The position numbers and the translations under genes were made by a program. A stretch of 64,000 bases of DNA from NCBI GenBank assembly GCA_016125075.1, contig WGMO01000003.1, forward strand, positions 1 to 64,000. Reading direction: 5' to 3'. Under the pieces are notes generated by a model. The model made no database searches, had not been told where the DNA came from, and saw nothing but the letters and a program-made list of their open reading frames with translations. The DNA is from Terrimonas sp. (lineage in GTDB: Bacteria > Bacteroidota > Bacteroidia > Chitinophagales > Chitinophagaceae). The number at the start of each line of letters is the position of its first letter. The first letter of the stretch is position 1. This document shows, piece by piece, positions 8,739 to 16,347 of this stretch.

Positions 8739-10082
8739 ATGTTGCGTTTGGAAGATTTCATATCGTTTATTCAGGAACAAAAGCTTTTTGCTGATAAGAA
8801 CAGGTTACTCCTGGCTGTTAGCGGGGGTGTGGATTCTGTGGTGCTTTGCCATTTATGCAGGAATGCGGGTTTTGATTTTATGATAGCCCATTGCAATTTC
8901 CAGTTGCGGGGGCCTGAAAGTGAGCGCGACGAGCAATTTGTGAAGGCGTTGGCTGATCATTATGCCGTTCCATTCCTGTTGAAGCGGTTTGATACCCAAA
9001 ATGAGGCCTGGGAATTAAAAAAATCGGTGGAAGAAACAGCCCGGGAACTTCGCTATGCCTGGTTCCGGCAAATACTGGAGGGAGAAGTTCCCATTCCATC
9101 CGGGCAGCCCGCTCCAGATCTTGTATTAACGGCTCATCATGCTGACGATAATATTGAAACGGTGCTGATGAATTTTTTCAGGGGTACCGGTATCAAGGGA
9201 TTACGGGGAATGCAGCCCCGGCAAAATAAACTGATCCGTCCGCTGCTTTTTGCCCGGAAAAAAGAACTGGAGGCTTATGCACGCGAACATCAGCTCGATT
9301 ATGTGACTGACTCCTCGAATGCAGCGGAAATCTTCACCCGGAATTTTTTCAGGAATACACTGATCCCCCGGGTAAAAGAATATTTTCCGGCCGCAGAAGA
9401 AAATATTTTACAAAACATTTCCCGTTGGGGGGAAGCGGAAATATTATACCAGGAAGCGGTTGAAGGACACAAAAGGAAACTAATGGAACAGCGAGGGGAT
9501 GAATACCATATCCCGGTATTGAAATTAAAGAAGTCTGTTCCATTGGTAACCCTGGTTTATGAAATCATTAAAGACTTTGGGTTCTCAGCCCCGCAGGTAC
9601 AGGAGGTCATTGCCCTGCTGGATCGGGAGTCAGGAAAATATATTCGTTCGGCTACCCATCGCATCATCCGGCACAGGAACTGGTTGATCATTGCCCCAAT
9701 TGAAAACAAGGCTGCTGAAATGGTGATCATCGATGGGGAAGGCAATTGGGATTATCCCGGTGGCACCCTTCATCTTGAAAAACTATCCTCTCCAAAGATT
9801 TCTACCTCGAACCAGATGGCTACCCTGTCGGCAGGCAGGATACATTTTCCCCTGGTACTCAGGAAATGGAAAAAGGGAGATTATTTTTATCCCCTGGGGT
9901 TGAAGAAAAAAAAGAAGGTCTCCCGGTTCCTGATCGATCAAAAACTTTCCCTGTCTGATAAGGAGAAAATTTGGGTATTGGAGATGGATCAAAAGATCAT
10001 CTGGATCCTTGGGCAAAGGATCGATGACAGGTTTAAGGTTTTGGATACCACCCAGGAGGTCTTAAAAATTACAATCGGGTAA
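8739..10082 (+). CDS. tilS: tRNA(Ile)-lysidine synthase
   Basis: A 447-residue PP-loop ATPase that converts C34 of tRNA-Ile(CAU) to lysidine, so that the tRNA reads AUA and not AUG. The ATP-binding SGGVDS motif is at residues 28-33, followed by the AHCNFQLRGPESERDEQF and LTAHHADDNIETVLMNFFRGTG segments typical of TilS. A C-terminal substrate-binding domain (about residues 370-445, WKKGDYFYPLGLKKKKKVSR) is present. It overlaps the convergent rhomboid gene by 21 nt. Confidence 0.95.
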   Translation: MLRLEDFISFIQEQKLFADKNRLLLAVSGGVDSVVLCHLCRNAGFDFMIAHCNFQLRGPESERDEQFVKALADHYAVPFLLKRFDTQNEAWELKKSVEETARELRYAWFRQILEGEVPIPSGQPAPDLVLTAHHADDNIETVLMNFFRGTGIKGLRGMQPRQNKLIRPLLFARKKELEAYAREHQLDYVTDSSNAAEIFTRNFFRNTLIPRVKEYFPAAEENILQNISRWGEAEILYQEAVEGHKRKLMEQRGDEYHIPVLKLKKSVPLVTLVYEIIKDFGFSAPQVQEVIALLDRESGKYIRSATHRIIRHRNWLIIAPIENKAAEMVIIDGEGNWDYPGGTLHLEKLSSPKISTSNQMATLSAGRIHFPLVLRKWKKGDYFYPLGLKKKKKVSRFLIDQKLSLSDKEKIWVLEMDQKIIWILGQRIDDRFKVLDTTQEVLKITIG

Positions 10083-10733
10083 AAATGGTTTTGCCGCCCT
10101 GATCTGGTCAATAAAATTATCCATGATATTGATATGACCAAACAGGGATACAAAGACCAGTGTGAAAACAATGCCAAAGATGGCACCCGAAATATGGGCA
10201 CCGTGATTAATATTTCCCCCGCCTTTCCTGTCGAGGTAGGCGGAAACAGCAAGATAGATGATGGCAAAAATGTATCCGGGGATATTGATGCCCGGTATAA
10301 AAATGATCCCGATTCCCGAGGTGGGTAAGAGGACGATGGATGAAAAAATAACGGCCGATACGGCCCCCGATGCCCCAAGGCTCCTGAAATGATAACTGTC
10401 CCTGTGTTTAAAGAAATCGGGTACACTGGCAGCGATCAGCCCCAAAAAATACAGCAGGATATAGAAGAGTTTCCCCTTGTTCCCAAAGAGGCAGTTATAG
10501 TTGTACAATAATTCAAGGGTTTCCCCGAAAGAATATAAGGCGATCATATTAAAGGCAAGATGACCGATATCGGCATGAATAAAACCATGGGAGATGAAAC
10601 GATAATATTGGTTGCGTCCCTGGATGGCCGGGGGATAGAAAATGAGATCATCGATCACCCTTTGGTTGGAGAAGCCTGAAATGGAGATGGCACAGGTAAT
10701 GATTACGATGACGAGCGTAATGGAAATTGTCAT
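10062..10733 (-). CDS. Rhomboid-family intramembrane serine protease
   Basis: A 223-residue protein with six or so membrane segments and the rhomboid catalytic pair: serine S122 in GASGA and histidine H180 in NHGAHISGA. The HLAFNM motif (58-63) supplies the conserved His and Asn that help form the oxyanion hole. It should cleave transmembrane substrates within the inner membrane; the substrate is unknown. It is convergent with tilS with a 21-nt overlap. Confidence 0.93.
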   Translation of the reverse strand: MTISITLVIVIITCAISISGFSNQRVIDDLIFYPPAIQGRNQYYRFISHGFIHADIGHLAFNMIALYSFGETLELLYNYNCLFGNKGKLFYILLYFLGLIAASVPDFFKHRDSYHFRSLGASGAVSAVIFSSIVLLPTSGIGIIFIPGINIPGYIFAIIYLAVSAYLDRKGGGNINHGAHISGAIFGIVFTLVFVSLFGHINIMDNFIDQIRAAKPFLPDCNF

Positions 10734-10792
10734 TATTCGGATTCTGTTTTACAAGCTGTAAATCTAAAACCTATCAGTTGCAATCTGAAATC

Positions 10793-11266
10793 TTATTTAT
10801 GGTGATATTTTTCATTCCGGATGATCGTACAGGCCCTGTAAACCTGTTCCGCCAGTATCAGTCTTACCAGTTGATGCGGAAATGTGAGGGAAGAGAGGCT
10901 CCAGGTAAAATCCGCTCTTTTTAACACGGCTTCATCCAAACCAAATGCACCGCCGATCACAAAAATAAGCTGCCGGGTACTGCGGTTAGCGGTTTTGGTT
11001 ATGAAACCGGCAAGCGATACGGATGTCAGTTCTTTCCCGTTTTCGTCGAGGCAGACGAGAAAATCATCCTTATTAAGCCATTGCAAAAGGATTTCACCCT
11101 CCTTCTTTTTCAGGTCCATCTCACTCATCATACCGGCATTTTTCGGCACCGGAATAATGTTCCATTCCACCGGGTAATATTTGGAGATCCGCCTGGTAAA
11201 ATCTTCCACCCCGGTTTTCACATAGGGTTCATGATTTTTTCCAATGGCCCAGAATTGCAGTTTCAT
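10793..11266 (-). CDS. rlmH: 23S rRNA pseudouridine-1915 N3-methyltransferase
   Basis: A 157-residue SPOUT-family methyltransferase that modifies pseudouridine 1915 in helix 69 of 23S rRNA. The N-terminus MKLQFWAIGK, the SAM-knot sequence FVIGGAFGLDE and the C-terminal LTFPHQLVRLILAEQVYRAC are all family hallmarks. The frame is open further upstream (to 11359), but that extension would run across the tRNA gene promoter and into the tRNA on the opposite strand, so the internal ATG at 11266 is used; it also gives the normal RlmH length. Confidence 0.95.
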   Translation of the reverse strand: MKLQFWAIGKNHEPYVKTGVEDFTRRISKYYPVEWNIIPVPKNAGMMSEMDLKKKEGEILLQWLNKDDFLVCLDENGKELTSVSLAGFITKTANRSTRQLIFVIGGAFGLDEAVLKRADFTWSLSSLTFPHQLVRLILAEQVYRACTIIRNEKYHHK

Positions 11267-11293
11267 ACTGTAAAGAAAACGAAAAGGAGTGAA

Positions 11294-11327
11294 TTTTTGG
11301 GTACTAGAGAAACTATGCGTATTTTTG
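11294..11327 (+). promoter_or_regulatory. Promoter of tRNA-Arg
   Basis: A TTTTTG at about 11294-11299 and TATTTTTG at 11320-11327 are separated by 20 nt, matching the Bacteroidota housekeeping promoter (TTTG, about 19-21 nt, TAnnTTTG). Transcription would begin about 10 nt before the tRNA. Confidence 0.65.
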
Positions 11328-11344
11328 CCGCCCATTATAAACCA

Positions 11345-11418
11345 GGCCCCGTAGCTCAATTGAATAGAGCATTTGACTACGGATCAAAAGGTTTCAGGTT
11401 TGAATCCTGACGGGGTCA
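11345..11418 (+). tRNA. tRNA-Arg (anticodon ACG)
   Basis: A full cloverleaf of 74 nt. The acceptor GGCCCCG pairs with CGGGGTC (one G-U), the D stem GCTC with GAGC, the anticodon stem TTTGA with TCAAA around loop CTACGGA (anticodon ACG at 11379-11381), and the T stem TCAGG with CCTGA. The discriminator base is A and CCA is not encoded. It serves as the integration site for the 13-kb island that follows, and the 3' part of the gene now comes from the element. Confidence 0.95.
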
Positions 11419-11421
11419 CAA
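11349..11421 (+). repeat. Left attachment repeat (attL), within tRNA-Arg
   Basis: Matches 24356-24428 over 73 bp with a single difference (T at 11360, C at 24367, in the D loop). This copy has the intact 5' acceptor strand and is the functional tRNA. Confidence 0.93.
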
Positions 11422-11430
11422 AGCAATGAT

Positions 11431-11468
11431 AAACGGTCTTGGAAATGAATAGTTTCTAAGGCCGTTTT
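11431..11468 (+). terminator. Terminator after tRNA-Arg
   Basis: A 10-bp stem (AAACGGTCTT with AAGGCCGTTT, one G-U) has a further GAAA/TTTC pairing at its top and is followed by TTTGTTT. It lies 12 nt after the tRNA and on the element side of the junction, so the island brings its own terminator for the reconstituted tRNA. Confidence 0.75.
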
Positions 11469-11473
11469 TGTTT

Positions 11474-11497
11474 GGGGGTAAACATGGGTAAAACATT
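11474..11497. repeat. Left arm-type integrase site candidates
   Basis: Two adjacent copies of GGGTAAACAT-like sequence (GGGTAAACAT and GGGTAAAACAT), the same motif that recurs near the right end at 24268-24334. Such repeats just inside both ends are typical arm-binding sites for an integrase with an N-terminal arm-binding domain. Confidence 0.55.
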
Positions 11498-11646
11498 CTT
11501 TAGGGTGGTATGCCATGATACTTTAATGCCATAGATTTATAATTTACGAAGTTTATTTTAGTTATATACATGCACCATCACATAAAATTCACAGGCTGTT
11601 TTTTCAATGTCATTGAAACCAATTAAAGTACTCCTGCTGCCCCTAT

Positions 11647-11874
11647 TCAGAAAGGCAATACTGATAGCATCCTGCCCCCATTTCGGAAGCTATGGACATA
11701 CCAGCCACTTCCAATATCAATGACAACTGTACCGTTCCTGTACCTGTATTTTGCCCTTCTCCTTAGATGCTTGCTGTGAACCCAATCCGGGATTATAGGT
11801 AACGGGTAATTGTCCCGGCTCCATTGCTCTATGGTCAGGGATTGCCTCCCTTTGCTTCTTAATTTCTTGCTCAT
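11647..11874 (-). CDS. Small basic protein, unknown function
   Basis: A 75-residue product rich in Arg and Lys, with no recognised domain, signal peptide or membrane helix. The frame is followed upstream by the DUF6876 gene only 9 bp away on the same strand, which suggests co-transcription and supports it being real. The C-terminal half (RNGTVVIDIGSGWYVHSFRN) looks like a small beta sheet. Confidence 0.5.
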   Translation of the reverse strand: MSKKLRSKGRQSLTIEQWSRDNYPLPIIPDWVHSKHLRRRAKYRYRNGTVVIDIGSGWYVHSFRNGGRMLSVLPF

Positions 11875-11883
11875 AAAAAGGAT

Positions 11884-12234
11884 TTAGTACTCGTTAGGCA
11901 ATAACATAGTGCCATCCACCAGCCAAATGGTAGCTATATCATAGGGGAAGTCACTAAAGGGTATGTTCTGGCTGGCAATTTTCTGGCTGTTGCCATCTGT
12001 TGCCAGTATAGTGAAGGAATCATCATTAACCCTTTTTAGCTCCCAAACCTGAAATCGGTGGCTGTTTACACTCTTGTAGCCCTGATAGCTGATAATAACA
12101 TCAATGAGCCAGTAAGCCTTGCAGTTTTCAACCAAATCCCTCACTCCGTCTGTGTAGGTGATTGGGAAGGGTCTGCATGAATAGATGTTTTCTGTTCCGT
12201 TGTGTGAACCGAAGTAGTCATTTGCATTTCTCAT
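11884..12234 (-). CDS. DUF6876-like protein
   Basis: A 116-residue protein from the ATG at 12234; upstream in-frame ATG at 12279 would add a hydrophobic, unlikely N-terminus. The sequence shows the features I associate with DUF6876: an N-terminal GTENIY, YTDGVRDLVENCKAYWLIDVI in the first third, FQVWELKR in the middle, and the ending IPFSDFPYDIATIWLVDGTM followed by LLPNEY. Members are common on Bacteroidota plasmids and integrated elements. The function is unknown. It lies 9 bp upstream of the small basic gene. Confidence 0.75.
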   Translation of the reverse strand: MRNANDYFGSHNGTENIYSCRPFPITYTDGVRDLVENCKAYWLIDVIISYQGYKSVNSHRFQVWELKRVNDDSFTILATDGNSQKIASQNIPFSDFPYDIATIWLVDGTMLLPNEY

Positions 12235-12283
12235 AACAAAAATTTTATTTAAAAGAAAAAAGGAAAAAAAAGAAAGCAATGGA

Positions 12284-12404
12284 ATAGGTGGTGTAGCAAA
12301 AAATCCAAAAGGAAACGGAATAAATGAAAGCCTTGTGTGATGGCCTTGTGTTTATGCCGTAAGCTTTTGGATTTTTTAAGCAAGGGGCTGTGCCAGCCAC
12401 CTAT
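12284..12404. repeat. 121-nt nested inverted-repeat element
   Basis: Three nested pairings share one axis: ATAGGTGG (12284-12291) with CCACCTAT (12397-12404); a perfect 14-bp arm AAAAAATCCAAAAG (12298-12311) with its complement at 12364-12377; and inside, ACGG-A-ATAAA with TTTAT-G-CCGT. It lies between two minus-strand genes. It could be a long terminator, a small structured RNA or a MITE-like palindrome. Confidence 0.65.
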
Positions 12405-12444
12405 CTTAGCTTCACTTTTTTATTTTCCTTTGCCTTTTAAGATT

Positions 12445-12906
12445 TTACTTGCAGGAGTTGCTGAGAATTATTTCTTGTGCTGAAGTGTAAAGGGCTCTGT
12501 TTTCGTTGGCCTCTTTAAAGGTTGCATATTCACGAAGAACGGGAATGACATCTGAGTTAAGAAAGTAGTTTTTCTTAATTATATCTATCAAGCAGGATTT
12601 AATAGCCTCTGATTTTTTCTTATCACCGTTATTGATGGTATATATCCTTGACAGCAGGTCTATGTACTGATTTGACTTATCCATAACGGTACAGGTAAAA
12701 AAGATATACTGTTTGGTTGTGTCACTATTCTTTTCCTGCATTTCATATACCTTATCCAATAAAGCCCTTTGACGTGCTATGACCTTGTCGGCAGAATCCG
12801 TGCTAACAGTTGGGGACTGGCTTACCTCTTCTTTACCCTTTGCAGAATCTCCGGTGTTGCAGGACAAACAGGTAAAGAAAAAGAGCAGGGGTAATAAACT
12901 TTTCAT
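12445..12906 (-). CDS. Small lipoprotein, unknown function
   Basis: A 153-residue protein starting with a short hydrophobic signal and a lipobox (LSC, lipidated C16), followed by a Ser/Asp-rich linker. The rest is predicted mostly helical, with several lysines and no family I recognise. It would be anchored to the inner or outer membrane facing the periplasm. It lies downstream of the small coiled-coil membrane gene on the same strand (27-bp gap). Confidence 0.65.
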   Translation of the reverse strand: MKSLLPLLFFFTCLSCNTGDSAKGKEEVSQSPTVSTDSADKVIARQRALLDKVYEMQEKNSDTTKQYIFFTCTVMDKSNQYIDLLSRIYTINNGDKKKSEAIKSCLIDIIKKNYFLNSDVIPVLREYATFKEANENRALYTSAQEIILSNSCK

Positions 12907-12933
12907 GTGTAATACTTCATTTTTTAAGAAACC

Positions 12934-13170
12934 TCATTCTTCTTCGTCCCGGTAGGCTTTCTTTTGCAAATGCCTGATGTGGGCATCATGGTATTTCTGC
13001 TTCTTTGCCAACTCCTCGTTCTCCCTTTTCAGTCTTTTCATCTCGTCATTTCTTTGCCCTATTAGCATACCGACCCATACCACACCACCAAAAATGAGGC
13101 AGCCAATAAGAAACTTCCCGATTTCACTCCCAATTGCTGCCAAAATCAATATGGTTACTGTCAGAAGCAT
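12934..13170 (-). CDS. Small membrane protein with C-terminal coiled coil
   Basis: A 78-residue protein. Residues 1-38 are hydrophobic (one long or two short helices), followed by a charged coiled coil (NDEMKRLKRENEELAKKQ) and an acidic end. This is a small single-pass anchor with an oligomerising tail; its role is unknown. It is divergent from the XRE regulator gene across a short region with repeated TTCTCC motifs and may be under its control. Confidence 0.6.
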   Translation of the reverse strand: MLLTVTILILAAIGSEIGKFLIGCLIFGGVVWVGMLIGQRNDEMKRLKRENEELAKKQKYHDAHIRHLQKKAYRDEEE

Positions 13171-13187
13171 TAATTATGCTAATTTAA

Positions 13188-13226
13188 GGATAATTCTCCC
13201 TATGCCAAATTCTCCTTAAAATCTCC
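13188..13226. promoter_or_regulatory. Candidate operator of the XRE regulator
   Basis: The 66-bp divergent region holds three direct repeats of the form AATTCTCC (13192, 13208) and AAATCTCC (13219). The first sits in an imperfect palindrome, GGATAATTCTCC. The position just before the GTG start of the regulator suggests autoregulation. Confidence 0.45.
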
Positions 13227-13236
13227 CTTTGGGGTT

Positions 13237-13488
13237 GTGAAAAAACAATCTAAAAGGGTGTATTACAGGGACGATGCCTTTCTCCAGAAGATTGGGGAAA
13301 GGGTCAGGGAACTACGTCTGGAAATGAACATGACACAAATGGACTTGGCCTTTAAGTGCCATGACAAGGATTATTCCCAAATAAACCGGGTTGAATTGGG
13401 TAAGGTCAATTTCTCTGTGTCTTACCTTTCTCTAATTGCTGATGCATTAGGAGTTACTCCACATGACCTGTTGCCGGCAAAAAAGTGA
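13237..13488 (+). CDS. XRE-family helix-turn-helix regulator
   Basis: An 83-residue DNA-binding protein with a Cro/CI-type helix-turn-helix (about residues 18-75: VRELRLEMNMTQMDLAFKCH, then INRVELGKVNFSVSYLSLIADAL and the closing GVTPHDLL). The start is GTG at 13237. No effector domain is present, so it is probably a simple repressor for the island. Related short XRE proteins often control integrative elements and restriction-modification genes (as C proteins), both of which are present here. Confidence 0.88.
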   Translation: MKKQSKRVYYRDDAFLQKIGERVRELRLEMNMTQMDLAFKCHDKDYSQINRVELGKVNFSVSYLSLIADALGVTPHDLLPAKK

Positions 13489-13724
13489 AATTTCTTTTCA
13501 GTGGTTTTGATTTGGGATAAAACACATCTCAAAAGAAACCTGACAGGAAAATAATTTAGAAGGTGTCCTGTAGAATTCAGGAAAGAAAATACAGCATAAC
13601 TCCCGAAAGTGAAACCACCCCAAAATCATCAATCTAAGTGACTGCATGAATAAGAGGGGGTACATCAACTCTCAACGATGAGTGGGGGTATTTATGAGGG
13701 ACTGCTCCTTCTGTATAGATATTT
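13489..13724. other. Gene-free stretch with several hairpins
   Basis: No gene is seen. The segment starts with TTTCTTTT (13491-13498) that pairs with AAAAGAAA near 13532, enclosing a second pairing (GTGGTTTT with AAAACAC). Further on, ACAGGA pairs with TCCTGT, and GGGGGTA occurs twice near 13657-13691. The first hairpin may end the regulator transcript, but there is no T-run. Confidence 0.4.
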
Positions 13725-14468
13725 TTAAGGTTGGATTTCGGGTCTTGTTTGGCCTTGCATTTTTTCAGCATCTTTTAACAATCTCTTGAAATAATCTGAA
13801 ATAAGTGCCCTGTATATCTTGAAAAGCCACGGGGTAAAAAAGAAGATTATTAGCAACAATACGACACTTAAAATAATGAATATAATCAGTAACGTCATAT
13901 TACTGTTCATCATGCTGCTATGAAAAACTATATATTGTATTAGGATAATTAAAATAAAACTCAATGATTCAATAATTTTATTCTCTTCCTGAATTACTTC
14001 TACTGACAAGGCAATATTAGCTTCATGTATTTTCTCTATTGGTAATTTTTTTAGCTTATTAAAAGCTTCATTAGCACCAGCTATCTTGAATCCCTTCCTT
14101 GCACCGGTTAGTTGCCGACTTGCTAAAGTTTTTTCAGCAGGATGAAGCATTCTATAAACTACAAAGACAATAAGGCAAAGAAGTGGATATATACCAAAAT
14201 ATAGTATCAGGAAAAAAATCATCCACACTATTGTCAGGGGACTTAATAGTGTCTTCAGAATAACTTCAAGACTTAAATCTATTCCCTCATTAATAAAAAA
14301 ATGACTATAAAGTGCTGTTGCTGTTATAACCGAAACAAAAAATATTATGAGCTTTATCAAAAAGGTAAATTGTTTGCCAGAGGTACTTTTAACTATTAAT
14401 GTAAGCAGTTGTGTGCCTAACTCAGACATATTGGAGTTGTTAAATTCAATTATTAATTTATTGGGCAA
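13725..14468 (-). CDS. Four-helix membrane protein next to TIR gene
   Basis: A 247-residue protein with two pairs of transmembrane helices (near residues 37-57, 70-105, 166-185 and 190-215). They are separated by a soluble, charged middle segment (ARKGFKIAGANEAFNKLKKL...), and the C-terminal tail is cytoplasmic and basic. It belongs to no family I recognise. It starts 16 bp after the TIR gene on the same strand, so the two are almost surely one operon. A membrane partner of a TIR enzyme could be a sensor or a pore effector, but that is inference from context. Confidence 0.7.
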   Translation of the reverse strand: MPNKLIIEFNNSNMSELGTQLLTLIVKSTSGKQFTFLIKLIIFFVSVITATALYSHFFINEGIDLSLEVILKTLLSPLTIVWMIFFLILYFGIYPLLCLIVFVVYRMLHPAEKTLASRQLTGARKGFKIAGANEAFNKLKKLPIEKIHEANIALSVEVIQEENKIIESLSFILIILIQYIVFHSSMMNSNMTLLIIFIILSVVLLLIIFFFTPWLFKIYRALISDYFKRLLKDAEKMQGQTRPEIQP

Positions 14469-14484
14469 TTATCACCGTCTTTTG

Positions 14485-15252
14485 TCATGAATTACTAATT
14501 ACTTCGGCAATTTCTTTTGCAATTTCTTCAACAGTATAAGAAGATGTGTTTCTTGCTACCTTGTCAGCTAAAGAAGGACTGTATTCTACTATTTCCTTTT
14601 TGGTTATGTTATGCCATATTGGTAATATAATTTGTTCCCCACTTACTGATTTCGTTATAATGCCATCTAATTCATAGTTTGTCCATCCCTTTTTAATAAA
14701 ATCTTTCGAAAGCACTACTATTCCAAATTTACTATTACGAAGCCCTGCATCAATTTTTCTTCTTAAACTATCCCCAATTTTCATTTCGAATTCATCATAC
14801 CAAACTTTCAACCCTTCAACAATCAATGCATGTGCTAATGGTCTGACGACCTCGGTCTTGTCCTCAGAAGCATGAGAAATAAAAACATCATATTCTTTTT
14901 CTATTTCATGGTCATCTTCTATACCATATTTATTAACAAGTGAAGGGACGGATGCAAGGTCAGGTTGATTCAGAGTAGGTAAGGCACTTGGCATCATCCT
15001 AATTGATGAACGGGTAGTTCCTCTCAATCCTTGCATGTCAATTGTCACATGCCATTGTCCAGAGCTTGGAATGGGTAATCTAATAGGAGATTTTGTTGCC
15101 AAACCACCATAATACTTATGTTGCCTCCCACTTCGATAATTGGAAAAATTGGATGAATCCATCAGTCTTACATTTGCTGCACTTCCAGATAAAGTTATTT
15201 CTACTATTTCACCACGTTGCTTATGCCCTAAATTATAATGAGTAAAATTCAT
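14485..15252 (-). CDS. DUF1883-TIR domain protein, predicted defence NADase
   Basis: A 255-residue two-domain protein. Residues 1-90 match the DUF1883 type of beta-rich domain (MNFTHYNLGHKQRGEIVEIT..., SSNFSNYRSGRQHKYYGG). Residues 120-250 form a TIR domain: YDVFISHASEDK as the first strand and box 1, then WYDEFEMKIGDSLRRKID, then FGIVVLSKDFIKKGWTNYEL. The glutamate E194 in WTNYEL is at the position of the catalytic glutamate of TIR NAD-degrading enzymes. Bacterial TIR proteins commonly act in anti-phage abortive systems. It is in an operon with the downstream four-helix membrane protein; the DUF1508 gene lies 60 bp upstream on the same strand. Confidence 0.9.
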   Translation of the reverse strand: MNFTHYNLGHKQRGEIVEITLSGSAANVRLMDSSNFSNYRSGRQHKYYGGLATKSPIRLPIPSSGQWHVTIDMQGLRGTTRSSIRMMPSALPTLNQPDLASVPSLVNKYGIEDDHEIEKEYDVFISHASEDKTEVVRPLAHALIVEGLKVWYDEFEMKIGDSLRRKIDAGLRNSKFGIVVLSKDFIKKGWTNYELDGIITKSVSGEQIILPIWHNITKKEIVEYSPSLADKVARNTSSYTVEEIAKEIAEVISNS

Positions 15253-15312
15253 TTTCTAAAGTTTAAAAGATAAATAAAATGTGCAGCTTTTCAACTGCAC
15301 ATTATTTCTTAA

Positions 15313-15660
15313 TCATACATATGCTCCAGTTACTTCATGCACTGTAGCAGTTGGAGCCTCCCGTTTACAATTTTCTTTCCCCTGGTCTCTGCCGTAAGAA
15401 GAATTGTAGCCTTCACTTTTGCCGATGGCCTCTCCATTTGCAGCATAAAGAGTGAAGTAATGCTTCCCGTCATTACCAGTAAAAGATTTGTAATACTGCT
15501 CATAAGGGGAATGCCTTTTAACGGAATCTATACCATTAAGACACCCCTGTTTTGAGTTATAGCCTTCGGACGAGGAAAGGATTGTTTCATTGTTATTATC
15601 CTTCAATCTGAAGTACCATTGTGAGTTTTTGGAACTCTGGCCGTAATAAAATTTAGACAT
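15313..15660 (-). CDS. YegP-family (DUF1508) protein, two repeats
   Basis: A 115-residue protein with two DUF1508 units (about residues 8-55 and 58-108), each with the pattern FRL-x-D/N-G-E-x-I-x-S-EGY-x-S-K/R-x-G-x-x-GI/KE. This is a short beta-beta-beta-alpha module found in UPF0339/YegP proteins. The function is unknown. The gene lies upstream of the TIR gene on the same strand, so it could share its transcript. Confidence 0.88.
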   Translation of the reverse strand: MSKFYYGQSSKNSQWYFRLKDNNNETILSSSEGYNSKQGCLNGIDSVKRHSPYEQYYKSFTGNDGKHYFTLYAANGEAIGKSEGYNSSYGRDQGKENCKREAPTATVHEVTGAYV

Positions 15661-15814
15661 TGTACTAAATTTTGTAGTAAATAAATATTATTACTGGCAC
15701 TAATTGCACATTAGACAATATGCAATACATTTGAAACAGTAATGCTTAGGCCCTACCACGAGTTTTTTGCATTATCTGAAAATGGGGGACGTGCAAGCTT
15801 CCCCCATTTATTTT

Positions 15815-16225
15815 TCATGAAAGATCATCGTCGTCATCAGTTTCTTTGTCATCGGCTTTTAATTTTTCTTTATACATGAATTTATAGACTTTTATTCCTC
15901 CAATCTCCGTAGGAATAATATCAAACGAGACTCTTTTTGCACGATATGGAAGTTCCATACTATCAAAAAGTGCTTTGGTGTTCACATAATAATATGCTCC
16001 TGCCTTGTTGATTTTAAAAGTGTCCTCATCCAACTCCTCGGTGAAAACGACATACAAATTTTTATCGTTTTTATCCTTTGTGTTATGACCTATTTTGATA
16101 CCTTTTTTCTCATTTAGGCCAATTTTCTTTATTGCAGCATCAGTGAAGCCTAATTTCCCTGTAATATGAATTGTGGCCTTCATATTACCTTCAAAATCCT
16201 TCGGTTTAAAAAACGAAATTTCCAT
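15815..16225 (-). CDS. Unknown protein with acidic tail, beside the restriction enzyme
   Basis: A 136-residue protein from the ATG at 16225 (MEISFFKPKDF). An upstream ATG at 16261 would add a hydrophobic dozen residues that look like chance. No known domain. The body alternates short strands and charged loops; the last dozen residues are nearly all Asp/Glu/Lys (KETDDDDDLS). Acidic tails occur in DNA-mimic or ssDNA-binding-partner proteins, but that is only a resemblance. It lies 122 bp downstream of the type IIL enzyme on the same strand. Confidence 0.65.
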   Translation of the reverse strand: MEISFFKPKDFEGNMKATIHITGKLGFTDAAIKKIGLNEKKGIKIGHNTKDKNDKNLYVVFTEELDEDTFKINKAGAYYYVNTKALFDSMELPYRAKRVSFDIIPTEIGGIKVYKFMYKEKLKADDKETDDDDDLS

Positions 16226-16347
16226 ACAGCTAAAGTAGGAATTAATGCAAAATAAAATCAATTCCTTTTGCCATTTCTTGTGTATTCTCTTTGTTTAATG
16301 GAGAACAGTATTGAATTTCAATTAGTTAAATTTATCCACATTTCTAC

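Noticed and set aside
4988-10082. Meaningful antisense overlap of convergent genes
   Set aside because: The VOC/ispE and tilS/rhomboid gene pairs both overlap by exactly 21 nt at their 3' ends; this is likely coincidence in a compact genome.
11267-11359. Longer N-terminus for rlmH
   Set aside because: It would run antisense through the tRNA promoter and into the tRNA gene, and the internal ATG gives the normal family length and start.
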